64,000 bases of DNA, taken from assembly GCA_034638255.1 (NCBI GenBank), contig JAWPGT010000001.1:62001-126000 (forward strand), given 5' to 3'. Shown one piece after another: positions 46,381 through 57,244 of this stretch; the stretch's first letter is position 1; each line of letters starts with the position of its first letter. The stretch comes from Coprinus comatus. Its lineage: Eukaryota > Basidiomycota > Agaricomycetes > Agaricales > Agaricaceae. The position numbers and the translations under genes were made by a program. The notes beneath the pieces were generated by a model, which worked only from the letters and a program-made list of their open reading frames with translations, was not told the DNA's origin and made no database searches.

Positions 46381-47108
46381 TCAAGAACTTAAGTACCAGA
46401 AAACAAAATAAGCTCCAACCAAACCTAGGAATATTTTGAGTTGAGGGTCAAGATTTGATACTTTGGCCGATGCCTGATTAACAGAATCCTTTACATCTCG
46501 AGTAACATTTCGTGGCGCACTATCACCACCAAGAGTTCGACCCGAACCAGCAAATGCCATATTTCCAGATGATGAGGCATGCTTTTGAACGGTTTTCTCG
46601 AGTGCACTGATAAAATAGAAATGAACAAAACAAAGAATGGGTACGAGCACCACTGCCACGCACTTTCTGTCGGCTCCTTTCACTTGGTCGACCTTTGTGC
46701 TTCCCTTCAAAAAGATGAAAGTGGGCCTGAATACCACATCAGATAATAATTTCCGACGACCACATATTCAAACCATACATTGCTGAGACCGAATACATTG
46801 ACGCAACCTCTCGAGCAGCATCCACGTCACATTTGAGAAAGTTGACATTGGTATACTTTTTGGAGAGCGCTTCGAATGTTGGTGCAATCGCATGACAGGG
46901 ACCACACCTTCTCTAATGTGAGATTTGTACTTTTATCGCGGAAATGGGTATACCACGAACCATGTTGCGTGGAAGTCAATGACCTAAACGTAGAAAAATG
47001 AATAACTGGAACGATCAATAGGGGTAAGTACTCAACTGATAGCTTGTCCTTTGACTTTGTTAGGATGCCTGTGAGCTGTGAGACAGAGGTTATGTGTGTA
47101 ATGGCCAT
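46381..47108 (-). CDS. tail-anchored thioredoxin with SHP (Cdc48-binding)-type motif
   Basis: Exons joined by hand give MAITHITSVSQLTGILTKSK, then [20 protein letters not shown] with an intron inside the active-site Trp codon. These are followed by VNFLKCDVDAAREVASMYSV and AMPTFIFLKG with the cis-proline. This is a complete thioredoxin fold with redox site W-C-G-P-C. After the last helix (ALEKTVQKHASSSG) there are about 55 extra residues. They contain NMAFAGSGRTLGGDSAP, which fits the F-x-G-x-G-x-x-L motif that binds Cdc48/p97, then an amphipathic stretch. The end is a hydrophobic helix, LKIFLGLVGAYFVFWYLSS, at the very C-terminus. The layout implies a cytosol-facing, ER- or mitochondrial-surface thioredoxin. 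The thioredoxin call is firm; the motif and anchor readings are inference. Confidence 0.82.
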
Positions 47109-47279
47109 TTCAAATTCGAGGATAAGTCAAAGTAAGATTGCCACAGCTATGGCATGGCGGATGACCAATTAGTGTGGATCATCACGTGGAGATATCACCC
47201 TATTTATAAACCCTTCAGTGTCTGACATCATTCTTCAACACACCACCGTACATTCATCTCTAGCATATAATCTTAACAA
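47109..47279. promoter_or_regulatory. short divergent promoter, thioredoxin and SDR genes
   Basis: Only 171 nt lie between the outward start codons of the thioredoxin (47108) and the dehydrogenase (47280). A TATTTATAAAC element at about 47201-47211 is a TATA candidate for the plus-strand gene, about 70 nt upstream of its ATG. Co-regulation of two redox genes is possible. Confidence 0.45.
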
Positions 47280-48471
47280 TGAGCGCCGACAAAATCGTCA
47301 CTGCCTACTCTGTTGCTGTCCCAGGCAAGCAAACCCAGAGGATGCCAGGTTTGGACAAGCATATATCTCGTGAACACAGCTGCTGTTTCTCCTTTCTGTG
47401 CCTCACCTAACAAATCTTTAGCTGGCGTGGAATATACCAAACTTGAAATATGGGACGATGAGGGCAATCCTAGCCTCCATGAATATTGTGGAAGTAGCAA
47501 GTAAGACACCAGGTTTTGCCAGTAACTCAAGGACCTTTATACATTCCTTTTCAAACTACACAGGCTCCAAAACAAGACGGCCATTGTCACTGGTGGTGAT
47601 AGTGGTATTGGTCGTGCTGCTGCCATTATGTTTGCTCGTGAAGGTTGTACGGGTATCACTATTACCTACCTCCCCGAGGAAAAAGAAGATGTTGAAGAGG
47701 CCAAGAAGCAAATCGAAGATTCGGGAGCCATAGTCAATCTTGTCTGCTGCGACCTAATGGAAGAGGAAGAATGCAAGAAGCTCTTGGAGAGCCACATGCA
47801 AAGATTCCGGAAATTGGATGTTCTGGTCAATAATGCTTCAAAGCAAATGTAAACACTAAAGCTCCAGAAGATATTCCCTCCATTATTAATTCCACGATCT
47901 AGAATGTGCAGCGATTTCGGGGAGATAGACTTGAAGAATGTTGAGAGTACTTTCCGCTCCAACGTCTTACAGATGTTCGCTCTCACAAAGTTCGCACTGC
48001 CCCACTTGAAGAGAGGTTCAAATATTATAAATACGACCTCTGTTACAGCTTATAAAGGTTCAGGTGGTTTAGGTTGGATTCGATCTTTCCACACGATACT
48101 TCGTGCTGATATTCTAATAGTTGATTACAGCTCGACCAAGGGCGCGATCGTTTCATTCACTCGATCTCTGGCCGTCCAGTTGGCACCACGAGGGATTCGT
48201 GTCAACGCTATTGCCCCTGGTCCTGTCATCACCGCTTTACAAGCAGGATCGAGGTCAGCAGAAAATATGGAGGGCCTCGGAGTTGGTATGCCTATGCGCG
48301 GAAGGGCTGGGCAGCCAGCAGAGCTAGGTCCTTCATATGTTTTCCTCGCATCGAGCGACTCCAACATCATAACCGGACAAGTTTTGCACGTCAACAGTAA
48401 GTGTATTTTTTGTTCATGTGTTCGACTTTCTTAATACGATAGCAGGCGGTCAACACGTTGGCGCATCGTAA
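47280..48471 (+). CDS. short-chain dehydrogenase/reductase (classical SDR)
   Basis: A NAD(P)-dependent SDR of the YghA/glucose-dehydrogenase-like type, with an N-terminal extension (KQTQRMPAGVEYTKLEIWDD after splicing) common in that group. The cofactor motif is TGGDSGIGR, then LVNNAS (NNA motif). The catalytic Ser is in NIINTTSVTAYKGSG, and Tyr-Lys in DYSSTKGAIVSFTRSLA after an intron near 48070-48130. RGIRVNAIAPGPV is the usual substrate-loop start. The last intron leads to SGGQHVGAS-like residues and the stop at 48469-48471. The substrate is unknown (sugar, sugar alcohol or aldehyde). Confidence 0.85.
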
Positions 48472-48567
48472 GCCAGCAGAGGTAGTAAATACAGAAGTAA
48501 AGGAAGGTATACATTAGGTACTGTAGGTAAAACGTAGTATAGATACAATATCACGTTTTGTATAACA

Positions 48568-49416
48568 TCATTCGCGTTCAACGCTCAGAATTCTATCCAA
48601 TTCCTTACTAGCTAACGTTTCATAAAAACACACCTTACTCTTTACACTGGGGCAAACAGCTAGCCTGAGTTGTTCCCCGTCTTGAACTAGACTTCGTCCA
48701 CTATCTTCCAACCATGTCCAAAATGCAGTACGGCCATTATTATCAGCATAAAGCCCGGTTCTGAACCTTTTGGCAAGCTGGTCACGACGGATGCACCATT
48801 TGAGCTTGCGAACGATTGGTAATATTGAATGAGAAATATTTGTAGATGCTGATTCGGTGTCAGGGTGAATTCGAAGTGACTTGAAAGCATATGCAGGGGA
48901 TGGGAGTCGCTTGTTGAGTTGTGTCGAGAGGACGTGGCTGACATGCTGCTTTGTTACAGAACGTCCTCTTTCGTATTGTGTGATTGACTATAGGAGTCAA
49001 GATTTCACGTAAAATCAACCCCCAGTCTACGACGGACTATGAAGATTTGAAAGCTCACGTCACGAGAGTAGAGGTATGCACCAGTCCTCCACCTCCTTTC
49101 GATGTTGAATCCACGCATGACCCCTCGGTGGACTAAATCACCGACAGAGGGTCGGAAACCATGCCCATCTGGACTAGTGCCAAATAACGAGTGATTGACG
49201 CGAGAAGGGCAGACAATACGGAGGCGCTGTAGGTGCAATACTGGATCAGACGTAATATGGCTGAGAGAAGGCACTGCTTCTGTTAGGCAAGCCAAGTCAG
49301 GCAAGTCGAGATAGGCACCTGTAAACCAAAAGAAATTCAGTTCTGTTGTATATGAAAATTGAGGAGGTAATACATATGCGAAGTAGCAGTTCGGGTGGAA
49401 TGTCGTCCAATGTCAT
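48568..49416 (-). CDS. F-box protein (short)
   Basis: An F-box protein of about 250 residues. The ATG at 49416 gives MTLDDIPPELLLRI. After one intron (about 49321-49375) the F-box continues YLDLPDLACLTEAVPSL and then LQRLRIVCPSRVNHSLFG. The middle has a basic, aromatic block (GFNIERRWRTGAYLYSRD). After a second intron at about 48990-49060, SITQYERGRSVTKQHVSH follows, and the end is LASKELDRILSVERE. It is different in length and C-terminus from the LRR-type F-box gene at 19-21 kb. This looks like a conserved family rather than a rapidly expanding one. The target is unknown. Confidence 0.72.
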
Positions 49417-49823
49417 GGGTGTAAACTACTAAATAAGCCCCTCAAACTGCGCTTCCCAATCCAAGTTGGCACAGTGACCACATCAGGAGGGTTACATTGC
49501 TTAAAATGGAACCCCTTGTTTGGCATTACGTATAAAACAAACTGACAAGAAATTATCAAGTGCTTCGTTCGATGTACAAATCGAGTCCACAACGCTCTAC
49601 TTTATCTTGAAGGATAGCGTAAAATATAAACGAAAAAAAGTTGAGAGAAATAAAATAAAAGTAGCGCTACAAAGGGAGAACCAGAATCATCACGAAAGCG
49701 AATTGTCCAATTCATGTGAATGATTTGAGTGATTCAAGTTCAAGGTATCATATCTGCGTGTCCACAAAACACCATAAAACAAAACAAACACTTTCCTCGG
49801 TCATTTTCTAAACCAACCCCTCG
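49417..49823. other. intergenic region upstream of the short F-box gene
   Basis: 407 nt between two minus-strand genes. It holds the F-box promoter and the 3' UTR of the DUF6533-like gene. A purine-rich stretch lies at about 49620-49680. No gene is seen. Confidence 0.4.
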
Positions 49824-51755
49824 TTATCTGTCCGAAGTGGCTTTCTCCACATCTATCCGAATTCCAGCAATTCCACTTTCCATGCTTTTGGTCTCAGGAC
49901 CCCTATATCTTACATCAATCGAATTGTAGGCCGGAGCTGGACTACCACCATCGATATCAATTTGAATGTTGGTCGCGCCGTCTCCTTCGGTGGCAGTATT
50001 CAAGGAATCAAGACCATCAATATCTTCAATGTCAACCCCTCGTTCAAGCTCAGTCTCAGCGTCGGGTGGGATGCTACCGAGGGTCGTGAGCACAATGTTG
50101 GTGCTAATTGTGCTGGCGGCGCCTCGATTTCTATATCGGCCCACGACATTTTTAATACGATTGTTATTCGGGGGAGTGAAAGGGGAGTCCTGGTTAGATA
50201 CGGATTTCGTGGTGAATGCCGCCATTCCAGTGCCTTCCGAATTGGCGACAGTTTCGGAGCCACGCTCCCGTAAGTCCAAAATCTGTATAGGTATAAGCTT
50301 CTGAGCTGAGTTATTGGGTACTACTCACTAGGCGACAAGCGAGCACCGGGCCTAACATAACACTGAGAGGGATATTGATCGCAGAAATTACTTGGCGTGG
50401 TCTGAAGATAATGTCTTATCTCTTAGCATGAAGTATGTATGTTTAACGAGTTTCGCAGGCCTCACTGCAAGTAAAAGACCCCGTTGATCTAAATAGTCTG
50501 GTAAGTAGCATGCATGGCATGTAGGTACTAAGTATGCAGCTCACCAAGTTGGCAATAGAGATTAATATGTAATAGAAAACACCTGAAGACCCCGTCAGTG
50601 ACATGTAGGTCTCAAGTCAAATGGTATCATGGCACCTTCTCTAAGAAAGGTTTGTATCAACCGACTATTTGGTCCGCCGTTCCGTCTTTTGATCGTAAAA
50701 GCCTTCCACACGGTCATGAATGTCACCAGCGTATCGAAAAGGAGAGGTGCAATCTGTACGACTGTAGGTATATTGACAGGTATGCGTGTATCTGTGACTC
50801 ACAAAAAAACCTTGGAATCTTTTTTGAGTAATCGTCGTTTCGGTAATAGGGATTCTTACCAAGTAAATGTGCCGAATGAGGTTTTGACATCGGAAAGCAT
50901 GGGCCCTTATCCTTGATGAATGTTCAATGAACATCGAGCAGCACGTTAAAATTAAGTTGATTTAGAGCTCACAAAGGGTGGTCGAAAGAATGGAAGTACT
51001 GTATAAAATTAATGACTCGACTTCTTTGTTTAAAGACCCGATGTATACTCACGTAGCATTTGAGTTGTATCAACGTAGAGCTGATAAACCACGACGCCAG
51101 ACAAAGCTGATAGCAAGAACCAGAGGACATATATATTACGGCTAAAAAATGCATATGTTCTGATGAGAAGGACAGCTGAGAGAGAGGTCAGTGGGGCGTT
51201 ATGATCAGATGAGAATAGTTTGCGCATACATTCAGAGCCCACTTGATTCCACATGGCGAGTGCTACAGGAATCTAAGCATATAATCAGCATATAATCAGG
51301 TCTTCACAATCTTATTGGAGCCACCTTATATATTTTCTCACACGTGGCTCTTGGGTGGTCCACGACAAAACAGTACAGAAGGTAAGGCACTACTGTGATG
51401 ACCCAATATCTGCTGCGAGATCAGTACAGTAGGTCTATTGAGATTTTGCAAGACATCACCGGCAGAAGAGGTAGGCTATCTTGACGGGGGTCCAGTGTGT
51501 TCTCCATATCTATAGAAATTAATTTAGCTTCACAAAGAGCAGGCAGCAGCTATGCTCACGAAGCGGTACTCCCTGGGCAAGCTGATAATCCAATCCCAAA
51601 GGACGACAGCATCTATGTTCTGCGGGTTAGAGGTAGCATATATCAAGAAAAAAAATACCATACACATGGCTGATATAAAGGCGGGCGCGGTGAGCCAATG
51701 TGGATGAATATGTGATAGGGATAGTGCTCACCACAGAAATATACTTGAGTGACAT
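49824..51755 (-). CDS. DUF6533-like seven-helix membrane protein
   Basis: A multi-pass membrane protein of the kind abundant in Agaricomycetes and annotated only as DUF6533. The N-terminal segment reads VVLWDWIISLPREYRF, then IWRTHWTPVKIAYLFCRRYW after an intron. This matches the family's W-K-x-x-W-T/S-x-x-K pattern. Further helices include WVITVVPYLLYCFVVDHP, AVLLIRTYAFFSRNIYVLWF and LSALSGVVVYQLYV. The C-terminal 150 residues (49824-50279) are hydrophilic, Ser/Thr-rich and acidic (ELERGVDIEDIDGLD). There are many short introns. The start is uncertain: ATG 51755 (MSLKYISV) fits best, but a frame from about 51793 (MDPVASATADHF) is possible. Function unknown; it may be a receptor-like protein. 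Confidence 0.62.
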
Positions 51756-52475
51756 ATATAAAGTGGTCGGCGGTTGCGCTTGCCACTGGGTCCATAGGGC
51801 GAGACGGAAAGAGAGAGAAAAAGAAAACAAGGATGAGGATGCGGTGAGGAGGAAGAGGAAGAGTTGTTATTGAAGAAGCGGGTAACGTCAATTGGGACAT
51901 TCCACTAACTCTGAAAGAAGCAGGTCGGCTTCCATATTGGGACTTGTGTGCTTTGCGACGCCGGATTCTCTCCTTTCGACTCCATCGAGACGAGCCAAGG
52001 ACCGGTTCATGTCCGCATTCCGGCAGCTTTGCGGGCCTTGCGCCTTGTTTCTCTCTCCTGGTGCTTCTCCCATCTGGTTCCGATAACTTGGGCCCGATCT
52101 CACCACATACTACGTTTATCTGGGCTTTAAGCTCGTCGCTATGACCGAGCATGTCTACAATTTCCTCGCTTACCGGACTTGACTCTTTTCAAATGGGTCC
52201 AGCGAGGTGATAGCTTTGCTTACTCCTATACTAATGGTGGGATTTAAGGACCTGTGTGTGTTGTGTCAGTGGCGGATTGACCGGAGGCACAGTATGCTAG
52301 ATAGGAATATACAGCATGTCGTTTAGTTTAGATCGTTTATCGTAATCCGACATGACATTCTGTGGCTTAACTCTGTGTGGTGATGATGTAATCGTCAGTA
52401 AGCGCGCTGAACTTCTTTGCGCGTCCCCGTTTACGCGGGACTCGTGTGTATCTTCCGTCTGTACGGTCATCCACC
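51756..52475. other. divergent intergenic region upstream of ALG9
   Basis: About 720 nt between the DUF6533-like gene and ALG9. Several overlapping frames on both strands at 51640-52150 are Ser/Arg-rich and look like chance readings of GC-richer DNA. I see no supported gene, though the 5' part of the DUF6533-like transcript may extend into it. Confidence 0.4.
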
Positions 52476-54840
52476 ATGGCCTCAAACATACAAACTCTGC
52501 GCTTTCGACACCCAGAAAAGAAGGATGTAGAACCAAAACCTAAGCCTGTTCCAAGGCATACTGGTATCCTACAAGACCAGTTGCGTAGGTCACAACGACG
52601 ACCATGGCTCCCGTCCTTTTCCGTCGCTATAAGAATTCTGATTCTGGTTCGTGCATTTGGGGCAATGTACTCAAACATAGACGATTGTGACGAAGGTCCC
52701 TATATTTGTTGTCTCCTCAGTTCTCCAGATCTAATCATTTTGTGCAGTATACAACTTCTGGGAACCTCTTCATTTCCTAGATCATGGTCATGGTTTTCAA
52801 ACTTGGGAGGTTACACCTCAGTTTGCCATCCGCAGTTGGGCATACATTCTCCTTCATCTCTTTCCAGCCAGGTTTATTCAGGTCCTTGCGGGTGGTCATA
52901 ACAAGGTACTTCATCAATACCCAACAAAACTAAGCTAACGGGTCCCGTAAGAGGGCAGGGTTTTTTGCGGTTCGTTATTTGCTCGCTTTTGCCTCTACCC
53001 TGGCAGAGTCCGCTTTCTACCGCACTGTCGCCACAAAAATAAATGAAAGAGTTGGTCGGTATATGTTTTTCATGATGCTTTTTAATGCGGGCATGTGGAA
53101 TGCCTCTACCGGTATGTGTATAACCCTATTTCTTTATCGAGAATGTTAATACCGACCATTGAATAGCGTTTTTACCTTCGACATTCGCCATGTACACAAC
53201 AGCTTTGGCATTTTCTTACGCCTTGGATTCAGCTTCTCTCAGCAATAAGCAGCGAACCCTGACAGCCACAGCTTTGTTTGCTACTGGTGCTATTGTCGGG
53301 TGGCCCTTTTCTTTAGCCATAGGGGTTCCTTTTGTCCTTGAAGAACTATTTATATTTAGTGGTGATCGCGTGTCTGCAGAAACAAAGACTTCCTGGCTAA
53401 TGCGACGTTGGACCAGATTCCTTACAGCGGTGCTGGCTGCAAGCTTGATTTTCGTGAGCAACATTCGCCCTCGGATATGATCAAGATCTAAAGACTTCCG
53501 CAGATCCCTGTAATTGGTATTGATTCCTTGGCATACGGAAAGTTCACCATAGTTCCCTGGAATATCATCAAGTACAACATCTTTGGTGGTTCCGACAGAG
53601 GCCCTGACTTGTATGGAACATCACCTTGGAATTATTACTTGAACAATCTACTACTTAACTTCAATTATATGTTACCATTAGCCCTCGCATCATTACCCTC
53701 TCTTGGTATTACCTATCTCACGGACCGAAAACGCTTGGGACTCACATTGCCCAAAAGTGACGAGAGCTCGCCATTCACCGTCCTTGCAATACGTCTAGCA
53801 CCCTTCTATTTGTGGTTAGGTATCTTGACCGCACAACCTCACAAAGAAGAGCGCTTCATGTTCCCCGCTTACCCTCTCCTTTGCTTTAATGCGGCTGTGA
53901 CGTTATATCTTGTACGAGGATGGATGGAAGTAGCTTTCATCAAGGTTACGCGCTCCCCGTATCAAGTAAGATTCCTGGTTTCTGTGTGTATTTCTATATT
54001 AACTCTTTCACCAATTAGGCATCTCAAACACTATTATTCCGTAACTTCACCCTATCATTCATCGTCGGCACATCTTTCTTGTCCCTCTGCCGCATTCGCG
54101 CTATGTGGACATATTACCACGCTCCACTTTCCGTGATTTATAATTTTGAGGCTACAGAATTACCTCACCTTCTCAATCGCACGGGCCTTCTCCCTGTTTA
54201 TCCCAAAAACATACCAGAAGATGAACGCCCTGACGTTGACCTCTCTCTCATAAAAAACTTCGACCTGACACTTTGCTTTGGGAAGGAATGGCATCGTTTT
54301 CCGGGTCATTATCTAATTCCTGATGGGATTAGCGTCAAGTTTATCAAAAGTGACTTTGATGGACAACTACCTCGTCATTTTGGACAAAGTCATGCTGACA
54401 CCAAAGTAGCAAATAACATCTGGTGGTTGAGGAAAGAGACACGTTATATTCCGACTGATGTCAATGACCTAAACAAGGAAGATCCTGATCGCTATGTAAG
54501 TTACATATATCCCATATTACGATTTGTCTCATGCAGGTTTTTTTATCAGGTGGCTGTAGAAAGCTGTGATTATTTGATTGACTTGGACTTTCCTCTGCAT
54601 CCAGTGGAATCGATTCTTGAGCCTCGCTATGTCACTCACACAGAAGTATGGGAAAAGAGCTATTGCAAGCCCTTCTTGGACGCAAGACATTCCCTCCTTT
54701 TAACTAGGGCATTTTGGCTCCCGGGCGAAATATGGCAGTCTCAAAATGAATTCGGGGATTATTGCCTATTGAAAAACAAGGTTCTTCTTGGTGCGAAAGA
54801 GGAGAAAGTGAAACAACTCGTTCGTTTGGGCAAGCTCTAA
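52476..54840 (+). CDS. ALG9: alpha-1,2-mannosyltransferase ALG9-like (GT22)
   Basis: ER multi-pass mannosyltransferase that adds alpha-1,2 mannoses from dolichol-P-mannose to the lipid-linked N-glycan precursor. The ATG at 52476 begins MASNIQTLRFRHPEKKD. The first lumenal loop carries IDDCDE then VYNFWEPLHFLDHGHGFQTW across an intron, the conserved GT22 acidic motif and ALG9 block. Later segments are FLPSTFAMYTT, GWPFSLAIGVPFV, and AQPHKEERFMFPAYPL, the family H-K-E-E-R-F motif. The C-terminal soluble part ends LLGAKEEKVKQLVRLGKL. There are about six introns. It is the third glycosylation gene in the window but is not adjacent to the fucose pair. Confidence 0.9.
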
Positions 54841-54954
54841 ATACACCATAAACCCCAAAAATGCATAAATGGGAATGTAGACTGATTCATAATTCTATAT
54901 TTAATCTTGTAGACATTGACAATAGTGTTTGTTACTTAATTCTCTTGGAATACA

Positions 54955-56805
54955 ATGCACTTCATGATGGAAACTTCGACTGTGGCAATAAGCTCCAACC
55001 ATTCCACGTCTCGCCTACCGCCATCATCACCTTCGCTGGCTGCTCTTCTTGAACTGGTTCCACCATCACCTATCTTGTCATCCTCCGACATATCCACATC
55101 CCTTACCTCAGAAGATATTCCTATTCTCTTGCTAGTTCCTTCCCATTCAAGGGAATCGGTATACTCTCTACAGCAACAATTTCCACTCCTTAAACCAAAC
55201 CCGCGGAACAATGAGTTTACCTCTTCTGGATTTAGTGACAAATGCGATTTGTACGGGGCTCTTTCAGATAATTATACGAAAAGACTGGAAATGAACTCGG
55301 GTATGGTACCTAGCAAATCAAGCCATGAAGAATGCCTTTCTCATAACCAAGGAATAGTGCACCATTCGGGTGCACAGTCGGGTTTTGAAGAGGGTTGCGT
55401 ATCAAGATGCAGTCTTCCAAGCCTGAAAAAATGCACCGATATCTCTGTCTCTGTCATTCGGAATGCTGGAGATCTCATCTCGTCTCAAGCTTGCGTTTAT
55501 GGAGTCGATATTGATGACTCTGACGAGATCAGTCCGATACACTATCAAGCAGAACAAGCTTCAAGTTCGAAGTCTGAATCAGTTAGATCTCTCTCACAGA
55601 AACCACAAGCTCCACATGCATCTTGTACTTTCTCCGGGAATAACACCACCCGCAAACGGAAGGAGCCGCAGGAGAAAGTATCGCGTATGACCCAATATCC
55701 GCAAGAAATGCTTCATCCTCGATTTAACCTTCAGCCACATGATGATGCCACAAAATACTTGTACAGGAGTACACCGTCCTCATTTTCCAATGGGATATAC
55801 CACTCTACTTCTGGTCCATTTTGCCTTCATAGTACACCTCCTTCAGCGTATGGACCTCGAGACGAAGAATATGAATGGCTTCAACAGAACACCACTATCA
55901 CTCTCTTAGTTGATCAAGAAGGATTTCGTACCGTTGAACCATTATTCAAATTGACCAAGGAGAGAAGGAGGAAACTCTGGGACTTGGGGGGCATGGTGGA
56001 GTCGGAACTCGTAATATTTAAGCCTGTGAAAAGAGAGGCATTCCGATTTCACTATGCTCCCTTTGATGGGCTTCCCATCCTGCGACGATTAACCATCAAT
56101 AATGACGATACTCGAGACTATCTGTCGCGTCAAGCTAATTTGAGGCTTAGGTCTTCTGGTATTTATGCAGTGTATGGATCGGAGACACCTACTGCCATAT
56201 CTTCTGTTTCAATAGGAAGGTTTGATACACCATCCAAACTCCGCGATGATATCAAGTTATTCTGGCAATTTGACTACAGTATAGAAGACCACCGAACAGA
56301 GTATACTGATAGGTTCATAGATGGCGAGAAGGTTCTTGTTCCTTTAGCATTCTCTTGTTCCCCGCAGTTGTTACATCCAAGCCAGGGAAAGAAGATTACG
56401 GTGATGCATATCGTGAAGAAAACGATTGCAACCAAACTCTCCGCCGAGTTACTGGTGAAATCTTCACTATCTTCGAGCTTTACGGCGCCATCATGTTCAG
56501 CAGCAGGGTGGACAGCAACAGGGATAACCCCGATGATGAGGAATAATATTTTATTGGACCCTACCGGTGTCGATGCATTGATTTCACATCGAAGAGCACA
56601 TTCTAATCCCCGTGAAACCCCTGAATTAACACCAATTCAACAAACCCCGTCCTTGGCTGATAACAAAATAAGGTCATCAGGGAAGGTGAGGCCGCGAAGG
56701 GCCTCCTCTGCAGGCGAGAGCCATTTCATCAAACCACGTATGTCACCTCTCAGGCACCTTCATCCGCCTTCAGACCGAGCGCTCGGTATGGACTATATTG
56801 TTTAA
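54955..56805 (+). CDS. hypothetical 616-residue protein, intronless
   Basis: I do not recognise a family. The frame runs uninterrupted from ATG 54955 (alternative starts at 54964 and 54967, MMETSTVAIS) to 56805. The first 300 residues are Ser/Pro-rich and low in order. Residues about 300-520 look folded and conserved: EEYEWLQQNTTITLLVDQEG, KLTKERRRKLWDLGGMVESE, REAFRFHYAPFDGLPILRRL and KLFWQFDYSIEDHR. The C-terminus is again Ser/Arg-rich (RRAHSNPRETPEL and RPRRASS). The RRAS/S sites suggest kinase targets. Only 114 nt separate it from the ALG9 stop. Confidence 0.65.
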   Translation: MHFMMETSTVAISSNHSTSRLPPSSPSLAALLELVPPSPILSSSDISTSLTSEDIPILLLVPSHSRESVYSLQQQFPLLKPNPRNNEFTSSGFSDKCDLYGALSDNYTKRLEMNSGMVPSKSSHEECLSHNQGIVHHSGAQSGFEEGCVSRCSLPSLKKCTDISVSVIRNAGDLISSQACVYGVDIDDSDEISPIHYQAEQASSSKSESVRSLSQKPQAPHASCTFSGNNTTRKRKEPQEKVSRMTQYPQEMLHPRFNLQPHDDATKYLYRSTPSSFSNGIYHSTSGPFCLHSTPPSAYGPRDEEYEWLQQNTTITLLVDQEGFRTVEPLFKLTKERRRKLWDLGGMVESELVIFKPVKREAFRFHYAPFDGLPILRRLTINNDDTRDYLSRQANLRLRSSGIYAVYGSETPTAISSVSIGRFDTPSKLRDDIKLFWQFDYSIEDHRTEYTDRFIDGEKVLVPLAFSCSPQLLHPSQGKKITVMHIVKKTIATKLSAELLVKSSLSSSFTAPSCSAAGWTATGITPMMRNNILLDPTGVDALISHRRAHSNPRETPELTPIQQTPSLADNKIRSSGKVRPRRASSAGESHFIKPRMSPLRHLHPPSDRALGMDYIV

Positions 56806-57244
56806 GAGAGGAGAACGCAAGGTATATATTGGGGAAGTACGAGGTTGGAATTGTGATATAAGCGCTACAACTATCTTTACAGTCATAAATAGTATGATTG
56901 ATTTTTGGGAATAACAATTTGAAGGAATGAAGTTCATCAAAGACTGAGTATTGAAAATGAATGGTTGGATGTCCCAGTGAGATTAGGTTGAATGAAACTG
57001 ATGATGAGAATTGTGCATTACAGATGGGTATATAATGATAAAAATGCGTGCCGTGGACTGAGGGCTTCAAGGAGGAAGCGCGAGGGCAACAATGCCATGT
57101 GTGTTGAAGTAGGTATGCAAATGAAGAAACAGGCTGATGAATAACACATGTATGAACACAAGCGCATTCCAATCCGTCTCCAACTGGTATAGATCAGTGG
57201 CAAGGGGTTGATTAGAGTGGAGATTCTGGGCTGGTATGATTCAC
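56806..57244. other. convergent 3' intergenic region
   Basis: 439 nt between the stops of the 616-residue gene (plus) and the DH-domain gene (minus). Frames here lack coding character. I see nothing beyond probable 3' UTRs. Confidence 0.45.

Noticed and set aside
49824..51755. Pheromone receptor (STE3) or mating-type locus
   Set aside because: The helices match the DUF6533 pattern rather than STE3. No CaaX pheromone precursor, homeodomain gene or MIP1 gene was seen.
51643..52152. Minus-strand 169-codon frame upstream of the DUF6533-like gene
   Set aside because: It has Arg/Ser/Pro-rich chance composition. It overlaps the likely first exon in another frame and has no domain.
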